Source: Trachythela sp. YZ-2020
Lineage: Eukaryota > Cnidaria > Anthozoa > Malacalcyonacea > Clavulariidae
Assembly (NCBI GenBank): GCA_016169945.1
Contig: JADLSH010000373.1
Location: 1,860,001 to 1,924,000 of the forward strand
Length of the DNA stretch: 64,000 nucleotides
Direction of reading: 5' to 3'
Part shown: piece by piece, positions 20,053-31,462 of the stretch
Numbering within the stretch: the stretch's first letter is position 1
How the letters are laid out: every line of letters begins with the position of its first letter
The notes under the pieces: generated by a model
What the model saw: the letters and a program-made list of their open reading frames with translations, nothing else
What the model was told of the DNA's origin: nothing
Database searches by the model: none
Translations under genes and position numbers: made by a program

Positions 20053-20499
20053 GATTCCAACATTGGATTTTTCTCCACAGGGACTGTTCATGAATTTGTG
20101 GCTTTATATTTGTTGTGTATCATTCGTTTGTTATTTGTACTTGTATATTTGTTGGAATATGTCCTAGCTAAACCATTGGCATTTGCTTTTTTATATATGT
20201 GTGATTAGGTATATATAATTTGCCTCTGTTTCTGTGTTTATAGAAAAATGCATGTCTGAGCAGGATAGAGCGAAAAAGCATTTTCAGGTGCCTGCAGTTG
20301 AAGTCGATATATTGTGGGATGGAGCGGCCTGTTGTTTTCAGATTTCCCCTATTATATATTTTTATGTGCAGCATTAAGAGAGGTTCATTTGCGGCTACCT
20401 TCGCTGTATGCCAGAATTATCTCGCTGCTTTATGTTGTGTTTGTTTTGTCTTGTGTTATCGGTAACTTATTAATTTCTCAATAAATTCCTCAAGTTTAC
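20053..20499. other. Spacer between the SGNH and Gag regions
   Basis: T-rich, non-coding; no motif recognised. Confidence 0.5.
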
Positions 20500-21269
20500 A
20501 TGGTATACAATTCAACTAAATTTTTACCTATCCCCCGTCTTTTAGTTCTCTTTTTCAGGCTGCCGGCTACTTGTCCCAGTACCTGTATACAACGGCGAGC
20601 GCAACCAACTACACCACGTCCTACAACAGCGCGGCGGCGTGCAGTTACAGCAACAACACAACCATCAGGGCAGGATGTCGAACCTTCTCTGGCAGCTTCA
20701 GTTCCCCCTTCGGTTCCAGCTCCAAGCCCTTCCACTTCAAAATTGAGTGATAGGGTACAACAGATTGCCTCGGCTGTGTCACAGGCTGTGGTGGCAAGTC
20801 TATCCCAAATGTTGATGCTTGGACAACTGCCTTTCAAATATTCGTTGGTATTTACACAGGCAAATACCCCACAGAGGCACCAGCTTTAATGAAATATGGG
20901 GAGGTCATTCGGGATTTGGCAACACAAGGGGGTGATTGGCGATTTTATGACTCTCAGTTTCGTGTATTGCGTCAAAGTAACCCCTTAGCCATGCCATGGG
21001 GAACCACCCACTGGGAGCTTTGGATTTGTGCACAAAACTTGAGGAATGCACGGCTTCTGAGGCAAACATATGCACGAAATAACTCGTCAACACCTTCAAT
21101 GAGTTTATTTGTTCCTAGAGGTTCCGATTGCCCGGGCTGTAACTATCAACGCAAATGTTTTAAATGTGGGGTTGTGCACCCAGAAGCCCGGTGCAATTTT
21201 CGTCCCTCCAGGACTGGACCCAACCCTCCCTCCAGCATTGCCAAATCTCGACCTGCCAACACCGGTTAG
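20500..21269 (+). pseudogene. Gag-like protein of the DIRS-like element
   Basis: Two overlapping frames. The first (20500-20889) is a Pro/Thr/Ala-rich leader ending in SDRVQQIASAVSQAVVASLS. The second (20889-21269) has the conserved core DLATQGGDWRFYDSQFRVLR and WGTTHWELWICAQNLRNARL and a cysteine cluster, CPGCNYQRKCFKCGVVHPEA, reminiscent of a nucleic-acid-binding zinc module. This block order precedes the reverse transcriptase in DIRS-like elements of invertebrates. The frame change at about 20880 is probably a mutation. Gag would package the element RNA. Confidence 0.7.
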
Positions 21270-21664
21270 CATTGAGCGCATGCTTCCTCTTCTATGTGGA
21301 TATGATGCAAAATTAGCTTTGTTTTTATCCAATGGGTTTAAGTTTGGTTTTCCCCTTCATTTTGAAGGTCCACACAAGTCGTATCATGCGGGAAATTTAT
21401 TAAGTGCAATCCAAAATCCTTCCATTGTTAGTGCTAAGATTTTTAAAGAGGTGCAGGCCAAGAGACTTGCAGGGCCTTTTGAAAACCCACCTTTTCCTAA
21501 TTTTCGTGTATCTCCTTTGGGTGTTGTGCCTAAGAAGGCCCCTGGGGAATATCGGTTGATTCATCACTTGTCATTTCCAAGTGGTGATTTAATAAATGAT
21601 GGTATTGCTCAGGAGCACTCATATCTGTATCTTATGCCCGCATAGATGTAGCCTGTGTGGCAGG
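21200..21664 (+). pseudogene. DIRS-like reverse transcriptase, N-terminal half
   Basis: Continuing from Gag in another frame: LPTPVSIERMLPLLCGYDAK, PLHFEGPHKSYHAGNLLSAI, and PNFRVSPLGVVPKKAPGEYR followed by LIHHLSFPSGDLINDGI. The SPLGVVPKK...RLIHHLS block is RT motif 1-2 of the DIRS/Ty3-related group. A frameshift follows (SVSYARIDVACVA) before the insertion at about 21665. Confidence 0.85.
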
Positions 21665-22582
21665 CGCTCTATTGTTGTGGAGGGAGTTTTGTTTAGAACA
21701 CGCTCTATTTTTTTGAGAGCGCATGCTAGGTGAGAAGTTAGGGGGGGAGGAGAAAAAGGCGAAGGGAGAGGCGAAATGAACGCCTGCCCAAATCCTATTC
21801 ATAAACGAGACTTTTGTGTCCAAAACTTTCGGTTAAATTCCCATTGGCTAATATGCGCTTTTGCGTCAACACTCAGTGAGATCTGTCAACAAATCGGTAA
21901 TACGCTTGAAGTGTTAAAAACAACTGCACCTTACCGCATGGTGGGATTGTATTTCGTCATTTTCCCGGCAAAATGGAGACAGTATTGGAGCAGACTGTGT
22001 CTGAATTATCTGAGCCTTTACGTTATCCGTTACCGAGCTGCTTTTTGGTCTAGACATGCTTGCTGTTCTGCCAACGGGGTTTGGGAAAAGCTCAAGTGTT
22101 TACAATAGCCAAATCGAAGCTAGAGCCTAGCTATTTTAGATGGTGGTACTCAATAGTGTAGTATGTCCTTTGGAGAGCATTATGAAAGACCAGATTGCTG
22201 AAGCACAGTCTCTTGGAATGACTGCATGTTCACTTACTGATACAAAATTAGCCGACGTATATCTCAGAATCCACCACAATTTCTGTTTGCAAGCGAACAC
22301 CTACAGCGATGTTCGCGCACATCAATTAACATCAATTTCCGGAGCGTTAGCGCTCAATCATCGCTAATTTCCCTAGCGTTTTGTCATTGGTTATTTGAAG
22401 AGGTGTTACTATAATTTCCAGTCGTATTTGTTTTAGCCTTGTCTCGTTTATGAATAAGGATTTGGGCAGGCGTTCATTTTGCCTCTCCCTTCGATTTTTC
22501 TCCTCCCCCCTAACTTCTCACCTAGGGCTCGCTCTAAAAAAAAAGGAGCGCGCTCTAAACAAAACTCCCCCACAATAGAATG
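21665..22582 (+). mobile_element. TIR element of about 0.92 kb carrying a RecQ-like helicase fragment
   Basis: The ends are long imperfect inverted repeats. The left runs from CTCTATTGTTGTGGAGGGAG through GTGAGAAGTTAGGGGGG to GAACGCCTGCCCAAATCC; the right is its mirror, ending CCCCCACAATAGAAT. It splits the RT between the N-terminal half and the MPMGCASSC block. The interior encodes a RecQ helicase start (METVLEQTVSELSEPL, then LDMLAVLPTGFGKSSS with a Walker A, then CPLESIMKDQIAEAQSLGMT). It is either a decayed autonomous element or a non-autonomous one that captured coding sequence. The exact ends are uncertain by about 10 bases. Confidence 0.75.
21971..22250 (+). pseudogene. RecQ-like DNA helicase N-terminal fragment
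   Basis: From an ATG at 21971 the frame gives METVLEQTVSELSEPLRYP. After a short frame change it gives GLDMLAVLPTGFGKSSSVY, containing the Walker A (motif I) typical of RecQ helicases (VLPTGxGKS). Further on, VVLNSVVCPLESIMKDQIAE matches motif Ia (VVxSPLxSLMKDQV) and AQSLGMTACSL the following conserved segment. RecQ enzymes unwind DNA 3'-5' with ATP. Only the first third is left, with stops between motifs, so it is inactive. The fragment lies inside long terminal inverted repeats, so it moved with a transposon. Confidence 0.75.
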
Positions 22583-22770
22583 CCCATGGGTTGTGCATCT
22601 TCATGTCGCACTTTTGAAATGTTTAGCACTGCTATTGAATGGATTGCTCGGATTCGCTTAGGTATTTTGCATATTATCCACATATTAGATGATTATCTAA
22701 TAGCCAGATTGGCTCTTGGCCAGAACATTGGAAAAAAACTCGACATCACCATTCTAGAATTTTACCCAAT
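22583..22770 (+). pseudogene. DIRS-like reverse transcriptase, catalytic C-terminal half
   Basis: Right of the insertion the RT continues with PMGCASSCRTFEMFSTAIEW, then IIHILDDYLIARLA, in which LDD is the catalytic Asp pair of RT motif C in this group. A deletion then joins it to LTILEFYPIVL-like sequence from the connection domain. Confidence 0.8.
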
Positions 22771-22774
22771 TGTG

Positions 22775-22960
22775 CTCAATTGAGTGCATGCGCAATCGGC
22801 ATATCACGTTTTTTACGGATAATGCGGCATTGGTTGATATTATTAATAGAGCTACATCATGTGATCCAATCATTGTGCGCCGGCTGGTGCTAGCCTGTTT
22901 GAAATTTAATATTTTATTTAGGGCTCGTCATGTAGGGGTGTTAAAAACGTTTTAGCCAAC
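22775..22960 (+). pseudogene. RNase H region of the DIRS-like element
   Basis: RNRHITFFTDNAALVDIINR and RRLVLACLKFNILFRARHVG match the RNase H domain next to the RT in DIRS elements; FTDNAA carries a catalytic Asp. The last part, VLKTF, passes by frameshift to the expected NxLADSLSRLQ-like block. Confidence 0.8.
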
Positions 22961-23079
22961 TCTTTATCCCGCTTACAGGTATCCAGGTTCAAGCAGCTAG
23001 CACCGGTGGGTGTACATCCTTCACCAGTAGACATACCGCCTCATCTACTGCCAGAGAACTGGCATCTATAACCTCTCAC

Positions 23080-23790
23080 TTACTAAAATCTAGTTTGCAG
23101 CCGTCATCAATACCCACTTATCGCCGAGCTTGGAAGCTCTATAATCAATTTGCTAATTGTGTGTTACAATCTGCCTTGTCCTTCTACCTATTCCACCTGC
23201 CGAATTAGGGTTGTTATAGCGTACATGTTTCAACGTCAGTATGCAGCCTCTATTGCGCACTGGGTTACTGTCACCGTCTTGCTGGCGTAACCACCCTACT
23301 AAAGTATATTGGGTCGTTGAAATGTTAAAAGGATATGGGAAGCTGGCGTTGCACATTGATATACGCTTGCCAATAAGTCAAACATCGTTGGTATGTTCTA
23401 GTGAATATCGAATGTACTTGTTCAAGGTGATGTGTACTACCGCATTCTTTGCGTTCTTAAGGGTTGGTGAAAGAACTTATTGCCTACGGTCTCCAACAGT
23501 GCTTCAACTCAACCAGGTTGTTAAACTTGTAAATAACACAGGAGCATTAACTGGGCTAAAAATAGTGTTTGGTGATTTTAAACACTCATACAACCAACCT
23601 AAAGTGTCAATTACACTATGTCGACGATCTGACATATGTCCAATGGTGAGCTTGCTTGACTATTTTGCAGTCCGAGGCTTCTCTGACGGCATGAATGCGG
23701 CTTTTCTGATGCACAAATACAGTTGATGGGACGTTGGAAATCCGATGTGTTCCGAATATATATCTGTGCTCCAAGTTTTACTGTGAATGC
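23080..23790 (+). pseudogene. Tyrosine recombinase of the DIRS-like element, decayed
   Basis: In several frames the order is YRRAWKLYNQF, PCPSTYSTCRIRVVIAYMFQ, VMCTTAFFAFLRVGERTY (the box-I region of the recombinase, usually FLRxGE), MSDAQIQLMGRWKSDVFRIY and APSFT. The last block holds the GRWKS(D)xFxxY motif with the catalytic tyrosine. Tyrosine recombinases integrate circular DIRS cDNA without target duplication. The Arg-to-His centre is partly deleted (RGFSDGMNAAFLMH joins directly), so the enzyme is dead. Confidence 0.8.
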
Positions 23791-23799
23791 ATGAGGGTC

Positions 23800-25378
23800 A
23801 TACAGGTCTGGCTGGGGTGGGGTTTGGCTACGGCTGCAACTGCAACGTTCACTGTTTCCTTAATAGTTACTGTTCTTTCTTCATGTGGGCTTATTTTTAG
23901 GACTAGGTTTGCGTGTAGTTTACTGCGATGCTGATGCAGGGGCAGCGCTCGCGGGACGCTACTCTACAATGTTGACGTACAGCTACGTTAACGTTACAAA
24001 GTTTGCATTATTCAGCAAGTTGATGCAGGGGTATGACTTGTCTGGATTTCTTGCAGTTAATTCGTAACAATATTTCTTTTACCCACAATGAGCGCATGAT
24101 TTCCTGCTTATGTTCTTTCTTATTGTTGAGTTTAGCGTAGGTTTTCTGGGTCCGGCAGTTTCTTGTAACGCTGAGGTGGGGTTTTGTCTTCTTCACCCAA
24201 AAAGACTTGTGGCGTTTTAAATACCCCACGTTTTCTGTGCGAACTCATATTTATATTTGTGGTATTAGTTAATACATCAGTTATTATAAAAAATAATAAA
24301 TCGGCATGTGCTTACGCAGATAGCCAAATTTCTCCCATACATGTCTTAAGTTGTTTTTTGATCTGACGCACAGAAAACGGAGCTCATCATGACAAGACCC
24401 TTGCCGGAGGTTACATATAAATAAAGGAAGCAATAAATACCTCTTGCGTACCTACTTGCTGCTGTCGTTCTTCATCCCTTGCCTTGCATTCCTCCTCATC
24501 TATTCATTGTTTTCTTTCAATGGCCTTCTCCAAAGCATGCATTCCATCACTGCTAGATCTTTTTTTATGTTTCCCCTTGTCACTTTCTCCCGATCTTTCT
24601 CTTGTCTCACCCGTACTTTCCATGGCTCTCTTCCTCATCGCCATTGCCTTTCCATGGCTCTCTTCCTCATCGCCATTGCAGATAGAACTATTGCCTCAAT
24701 ATTTTTTTGCATATCAATTCCCTGATAGTTGCACATCAAATATATAAAATATATATTATTTGTATATTTATGTAGCTGAATCTCTTAAATGTTGTTGTGT
24801 TATTTTTAATTAAATTATGACAGTTTATTCATACCAGTACTTGTTTTGTGATTTCTCATTGATTTCCACACTTTGCTGCAGGGATGTTTTTTCTGTCATT
24901 TTCTACCTGTTATTAGATGAGAAAGTGTAAGTATATGCTGGAAAAAAGTGTGAAAGGTTTGAGCGATAAATAAGTAATTCATATAAATTGCTCGATAACA
25001 CTTTTGAAATGTATTTTATTGAAAATAAGGTAAATAAATATTACTTCTACCTAAAGCAGGAGTAATGGCTGTTTTCTAGTTATTTTAAGGGGCAAAAAGA
25101 AAAATAAACAACAAAATAGCACTTTTATGCGGCTTTGATGCTACATTGGTGATATATGTTTCCGCGGAGCTCAACAGTAAATATGCCTGTATGGTTTCTA
25201 TCCTAATTTGGTATTGTGATATAAGTCAACTGCTAAAAGAGTATGTAAGAAAAGACATCAATTGATGAAATTGGTCTTGAAATATCTTATCTCAAAGCAT
25301 GCAATGTTCTGTTTAAACAGCATTTAAAACATAAAACTTTTTAATCTTTTTTTATTTTGAAATATAATATCATCAAGC
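23800..25378. other. No clear gene; DIRS 3' region and unassigned DNA
   Basis: Includes a 36-bp direct duplication (TTTCCATGGCTCTCTTCCTC and following bases) at about 24612-24683. Its minus strand encodes a charged stretch (GKHKKRSSSDGMHALEKAIE) with no family assignment. No terminal repeat of the DIRS element was identified with confidence. Confidence 0.4.
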
Positions 25379-27771
25379 ATGGCGGCGTGGCGTGCGAACG
25401 TGCTTGTCTTAATTCTGATATTATATTTTATTTTGTATCTGAGATACTCTGATTTTGGAGCCACTGATAGTGGAGTTACAAGTGATCTGCATAGAGAGAT
25501 TATAAAGAAAACTTTCTTTGCTCTGAGATGGAAGAAAGATTCTGAAAGACCGGTAAACCTACGTAGAATATCATTGACTTGTATGCTCCTGATAATCTGT
25601 GGTGATATCGAACAGTGCCCGGCCAGTTATCGCTCAGGCAATTTCAACACCGATTATCTTAGACAACAAGATGATGATAATGTTAAACGGATATTAACTC
25701 TTAATGGGTTTTCACAGGTAATTAATCAGCCTACACGCATAACAGAGAATACAGCTTATTGACATAATTGCAACTAACAGAAGTGAAAATATTATGAAAA
25801 CAGAAGTAATTCCTTTATCGCTCAGTGATCATGATATGGTAGTTTGTGTGGTAAAGCAAACCATTTAAAATACAAAACAAAGTACATTACATCAAGGAAT
25901 TACTCACGCTATGACCCAGTTGAGTTACGAAGAGAACTGAAAAATACAGATTTTACTGCAGTTATGAGATCGACAAATGATAATGATGCTGCGGGATTGT
26001 TTACAAATATACTGAGTAATATTTTCGATAAGCACGCTCCGATTGTTAAAAAACGTATAAAAGGCAAACCTACCCCCTGGTTGAATACCGACATTAAAAG
26101 AGATATGGATCGCCCGGACAACATTTTGCGCAAAGCAAGGAAAGTTAATTATGAAAGTGTCTGGAAATTATATAAGAAACTTAAAAACGTTTGCTCAATC
26201 GCTTACAATCTGCTAGAAAGAACTACCACAGAAATCTGCTGACTGAAAATCAACTTAATCCTCGAAAATTCTGGAAATTGATTAAAGCAATTTTTCCTGC
26301 GAAGGTCAGGAGCTCTGTTTCTCTTGAACAAAAGAAATGTAGTGCCAAATCTTTTGGAGATTTCTTCGCAGTCATAGTTGCGAAATTAAAGGAGAGTTGC
26401 TTTCCATTAAGTAACCTGACATGGAGACTTCCAAAATTTTATCACCCCAGAACAACTTCTAATCTTAAATTTGAATATGTCTCTGTTGTATTTGTCCAAA
26501 AGGAATTGAAATCCTCGAGTCGTAATAAAGCTGCTGGTCTAGACAACCTTCCACCGGGACTTCTCAAAGATTGTGCTGCTGAAATCTCCAGACCCCTTGC
26601 TCATATTATTAACTTATCGATAACTACATCAACGATACCAAGAACATGGAAAATCGCCAAGGTTACACCTGTCCACAAGTCTGGAAGTAGAAATGATGAA
26701 GCGAACTATATCAGTCTTACCAGTTTTGTCAAAGATACTTGAGAAAGCCATCTGTACCCAATTGAAAAATTATCTGGAGCAAAATAATCTTCTATCTAAT
26801 CAGCAATTTGGTTATCGAGCAGGAAGGTCAACTGAGATTGCTGCAACTATCTTCCTAGATGACATCAGAAGGGAGATAGAAAGTGGTAAGATGGTAGGAG
26901 CGGTCTTCATGGATCTAAGTCGTGCATTTGATACTATTAGCCATGCAACGTTAACGAACAAATTTAGATTGTATGGGCTTAGTGGCTCGGAGAATGCTTG
27001 GTTCAATGATTATCTTTTTCAGCAGAAGCAGATTGTCCATGTTGGTGACAAACTCTCTCCCGAACACCCAGTTCTGACCGGTGTACCACAGGGATCACTT
27101 CTTGGTCCTCTGTTGTTTGTCATATACTTTAATGATTTTCCGGATTCTTTGGTTCACTCGAAAGTGGTAATGTATGCCGATGACACAGTGATTTATTTCA
27201 AGCCTGAATCAAGATTTTGTAGAAATTTGAGTTGGTGATCAATCTAAAAGAAGGCAAGACGGAATCGATGCTGTTTGCGACATCTAAGAAGCTTAGTAAA
27301 ATCGATTCAGTTATTGGGAAAAGTATGCAAGTATTTGACTGTTGAGAAAGTGGATAATGCCATGATTGCACCATTATTAACGTATTGCTGTCTTGTAAAA
27401 TTACCACTATCACAGACTCAAGCAACATCTCTCAAGTCAATTGAAGAACGAGCTTCGAAAATTGTATATTGCAAGTCAGAAATGAAGAAAGTTCGATCCG
27501 TAAGTCACCTACGAAATATAAAAGCCTGCTCAATTGTCCATAAATGCCTGCACAAAGATATATGTACTCCGATGAAGAATTACTTGTAATAAATGAACAC
27601 AATATGCGTACTATGAATCAAAATTTGTTGATTAAATTACCAAAACTTGAACTTGGTAGGCAGACATTTTTATACTCTGGGGCTAAACTATTCAATGACT
27701 TGCCCATAAATCTTTGTAAAGAACAAAATGTTTTAGCTTTTAAGGAAGGCCTTAAATCATGTGATTTTTAA
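25379..27771 (+). pseudogene. CR1/L2-like LINE, nearly full-length but mutated
   Basis: The N-terminus starts MAAWRANVLVLILILYFILY, a hydrophobic leader, and leads to LLIICGDIEQCPASYRSG, the position where related elements carry a 2A peptide (GDIExNPGP), here degenerated. The endonuclease is reduced to its C-terminal end (NFNTDYLRQQDDDNVKRIL), so its catalytic N-terminal part is deleted. Reverse transcriptase blocks follow: SSRNKAAGLDNLPPGLLKDC, then ISVLPVLSKILE-type sequence, SNQQFGYRAGRSTEIAATIF, FMDLSRAFDTISH, GVPQGSLLGPLLFVIYFNDF and VMYADDTVIYF with the YADD active site. A deletion after YADD joins to the thumb and C-terminal region, which ends at 27771. Stops and frameshifts at about 25760, 26240, 26740 and 27238 show it is inactive. 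Confidence 0.88.
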
Positions 27772-29164
27772 GTGGTAATTTAATATTTCATTTGTATATA
27801 TATACCTATATACATGTAGTAACTTTATTCTATCTATTTTACATGCATGTCTCACATTGATAGCAGTTTATATTGGTTTATAAATACTGAAGTGTATTAC
27901 CTGTTTAAATATTTGAAAGTATAATTCAAATTAGTTTACACAAAAGTTATAAACAACAACACCATATGAGGATAGACATTTCACATTTGGAAAACAGAAA
28001 GTAGGGGTTATGATTTCAGTTTTGAGGCAGATATTCAAAATTTTTATATCATCGATGATGATGCAGGCGAGATTTGCAATTGATGTAAACATGGAAATGG
28101 CTAAACTTTATTCATGTGATCATATCATCATTAGATATGCTTCTATTTCCGGTGCACTACACTATATAAGTCCACGATTTTTTATGTTTGAATTACTTGT
28201 ATTGTGATAAACGACTCTTTATATTTGAATTTAGTGTTTTATGCTTACGCCTATGTCTCACTGAACGCTTTGTTCTATAATTGACATATATTTAGGCTTT
28301 TTTTAGTTACATCTGGTTATTTAAACAGTATTGTTGTGCACTTATAATAAAATATATTTTCTTGTTTCAGTGTATTCCTTCCTCCTTTTAAGCCGCCATC
28401 CAGTGTCCCAAGGGCTGGAGTCTCTTTTTGAGATAGCTGGCGAGGGGAAGGATTTGCTGTTGATGAGATGATTTATCCATGGTATGATATTTATTGATTG
28501 TTATTTCATTTATTGTTTAGCGTACATAGATTGGAGTACAAAACCTTGTAGTTTTGTTCTGGTTAAAGTCATATCTTAATTGATATATATTTGTATTCGT
28601 TGAGGTTTTTCGACACGCGAATATTCACAAATATTGTTCTAGAAGGTTTCCTTTTAAACATCATGTCATTTGACTTCTAAACTTTATGAAATCGTCTTAA
28701 ATGCAAAATCTATAAACAGAGAGTTAGAGAATGCAACTGATATATACCTGGCTATGTTTTGACCATGAATTTGTGGCAAATGAGTAGCATAATCCAACAT
28801 TGCATGCCATAAACAAGTAAAGTGCATTCTCTCAGTGTTTGTCCAGGTGTTTCTCGAAATCAGTTCATCAGTTTCAGTACAATTATTTTACCTTCTGAAG
28901 TAATTTGTCATTTAAGTTTAGCGCATATGTGTGGAGTGGCGTCTGAAATGGGCCTAATGTTTTTTTGTAAATCAGAGTTCATTGCAAATTTTGAATGAAG
29001 TCTTGTACTTTGTAAACAATTTACGAACTTGGCTTTCGACTCGTGACCCCAACTTCGAAAATTAAAGAAGATACCTAAAAATCGACATCGGAAATCGTGT
29101 TTGCTTAATATGTTTCCACACCAGTTGTAGTTAGAAGGGTTTCCTCGATTACACACTTATTATA
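27772..29164. other. LINE 3' UTR and unassigned DNA
   Basis: The first few hundred bases follow the LINE stop and are AT-rich; the rest shows no recognisable coding sequence. On the minus strand at 28908-29156 an open frame continues downstream of the RPA-like gene but has no recognisable motif. Confidence 0.45.
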
Positions 29165-29999
29165 AATATCCTCTCGACTGATAATAATTTCAAGAGCTTC
29201 TTGGAAAGCAGTGATAGTTGTGGTTGATTCACCCTGGTCATTCCGGCAACAAAAATAATGAGGATGCTTTTACTCAACTTCATTGTCTGGCCACATTTGT
29301 CGCAATGACAGATCGACCAGGATCAAGTTGAACAATTTTTCTTTTACAATTAGCACAAGCAAGATACACATTAATGCTGTTAATTGACAGTACTTGTTCA
29401 ATGCGTGTACTCACAATAACATTTTCTTGAGGCATTGTCACTAGACTTTCTTCAATTAAATTTAATTAACTGTCAGTTAAAGGATATAGTTTACTTTGTT
29501 TGCCCAGAGATATTTTTTTCTTTCCATTACAAATGCGAACCATTGCCGACATGAATGAATAAGCATGTCCATCTTGAATTGATGCAATGTGAGGATCCCA
29601 AATATTTATGGAAATAGAGGTGTTGCTGTTGACCAATACTCCAGAAACAACTTGCAAAGTATCATTGACTTTTTGTCTTCCAGATATTTGAACCAACTTT
29701 CCCCTAACATTAACTCTATCGTATTCCAAACAATCGTCTAGAATGTTTTGTATATTGATGAATTTTTGATCATTTGGTGTGTGTTTCCCGTTTTTTTCCC
29801 ATCTTTAGTGCGAGTAAATCTCTCCAGCTTCATTGGGGTGTGAGTTTCCTCACTTAACTTTAATAGTTGCCATTTAGGGGGAGAGTACAAACGTCGTTTT
29901 TTATACTTGGCCAAGTTCCAAGCCACATGATTCCTCAGCAAAATCATGAGCTCTTATCTAATGTTTTTGCCTTAGTTTTACTTTTCGTTGGACGAGACA
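29165..29999 (-). pseudogene. RPA-like single-strand DNA-binding protein gene (OB fold and zinc ribbon), probably Helitron-encoded
   Basis: From an ATG at 29999 the minus strand reads MSRPTKSKTKAKTLDK and, after a frameshift, YSPPKWQLLKLSEETHTPMK and LERFTRTKDGKK. Next comes an OB-fold-like segment, EYDRVNVRGKLVQISGRQKV, VVSGVLVNSNTSISINIWDP and ICNGKKKISLGKQSKLYPLT. Past a stop or intron lies STRIEQVLSINSINVYLACA with a four-cysteine ribbon (CANCKRK and CDKCGQ). The layout matches the replication protein A-like genes carried by many animal and plant Helitrons, where they are thought to protect single-stranded DNA during rolling-circle transfer. It is divergent from the Helitron Rep gene, with repeats and later insertions between them. 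Frameshifts make this copy defective. Confidence 0.65.
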
Positions 30000-30122
30000 T
30001 TGTGTTATATCACAGTCCAAACTCTGGTCCACACTGTTGTACATAGCTACTACACAAACAACAGTTATAACACAATGGGGAAAAAAACTGGTTCAACTGG
30101 TTTTCACTGTAAAATACAGTAA

Positions 30123-30663
30123 ATGAGCGGACATAACATAGACAGTCTTTACCGGACTTACTGTATAGACATGTTCAATGTTAAAAGTCAAGAAGAAAGC
30201 CACAAATCTAGTGCTTTTACACAGTCCCTTGCCTAGCCAGGGAGCTTCAACATGTGAACAACATCAATCATAAACAAACATATTGGCTATTTTAAGAACT
30301 GAAGTCGTGAATCAATGCACAATGCATGCATATAGTAGAGAACTGAGGGCAGGGTCACCAAAATAGTTGAATTGTCTTCCATACGAGTGACAACTGTCAA
30401 CTATGAGCGGACATAACATAGACAGTCTTTACCGGACTTACTGTATAGACATGTTCAATGTTAAAAGTCAAGAAGAAAGCCACAAATCTAGTGCTTTTAC
30501 ACAGTCCCTTGCCTAGCCAGGGAGCTTCAACATGTGAACAACATCAATCATAAACAAACATATTGGCTATTTTAAGAACTGAAGTTGTGAATCAATGCAC
30601 AATGGATGCATATAGTAGAGAACTAAGGGCAGGGTCACCAAAATAGTTGAATTGTCTTCCATA
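30123..30663 (+). repeat. 280-bp tandem repeat, two copies (third copy partly at 43503-43650)
   Basis: ATGAGCGGACATAACATAGA begins at 30123 and again at 30403, giving a 280-bp period with few differences. The second copy is cut at 30663 by the 3' end of a LINE. The junction sequence CGAGTGACAACTGTCAACT and the start of a third copy reappear at 43503 beyond the LINE. The array lies between the divergent RPA-like and Rep genes of the Helitron and might contain their promoters. Confidence 0.9.
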
Positions 30664-30820
30664 AGATAGATAGATAGAAACTTTATTTTAAGAGGGTGAC
30701 ACATAATAGTGTGAACACTAATAACCTAGTGGCCCTCGTTCAGTAGAATATTAAATATTTACAAGATTACAAAATTAAGATATATTAATCTGGAATATAT
30801 TTACAATAATAGTCGTAAAT
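30663..30820 (-). other. 3' UTR and (TCTA)n tail of the minus-strand LINE
   Basis: On the minus strand it reads GAGGGCCACTAGGTTATTAG, then ATTATGTGTCACCCTCTTAA and AATAAAGTTTCTATCTATCT, so a polyadenylation-like AATAAA is next to a short tetranucleotide tail. Confidence 0.8.
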
Positions 30821-31084
30821 TTAAAGGGAAATGGCAACATATTTTTTCTTTAATTAATTTAATAGATTACCTCTTCATATGAAAGAAAATAACAAAAATT
30901 CCCCATTTCTGTCCTTTATTTCTTGGAAAATGGTAATTGTTCAAAAAAAATCGTAGCGTCTTCGTCGCCATCTTGTTATGATTTTCATTATGCTAATTTA
31001 TGCAAGTTTCAGAAACGTGACGTCACAACAGGGCTTGCTTTTCGCGGGAAATACAAATTCTACTGTTTTTGTTTTGTTTTCGCC

Positions 31085-31462
31085 ATGTATTGTCCAGTTT
31101 ATGGTTGCAATAGCAGCAGTAAAAGAAATCCCGAGAAGAAAATACACTTTTTTTCGTTTCCTAAGATAACTAATAAAACAGAGGAAAAAAGAAACAAGAT
31201 ATGGGTCGACTTTTGCAAGCAAAAGTGCTTTGTTCCATCTAAGTATTCGGGTTTGTGTTCGCTGCATTTTAGCGAAGATGCTTACGTTACTTCGCATTCT
31301 CCTCAGTTTTTGTCGACATTAAACTTTCAAGAAAGGCGAAAATTATTGCTAAAACCTGACGCAGTACCCACGAAAAATAAACCACTCGATATGGTTAATG
31401 ATACTCATGGTGATTGCAGACAGGCGAAGAGGAGACATACAGGAGTTCTAGCAAGGCGGAAA
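31085..31462 (+). CDS. Exon 1: THAP zinc-finger domain
   Basis: The chosen start is the ATG at 31085, because MYCPVYGC is the canonical THAP N-terminus; an earlier in-frame ATG at 30923 is probably 5' UTR. The exon ends at a strong AAAGTAAGTA donor in phase 0. Metal ligands C3, C8, C58, H61 and the invariant W40 are in place. Confidence 0.88.

Noticed and set aside
24444..24747. Hydrophobic plus-strand ORFs as membrane proteins
   Set aside because: They come from a T/C-rich strand; the complementary strand is a charged, Lys/Glu-rich sequence and a 36-bp duplication explains their repeats.
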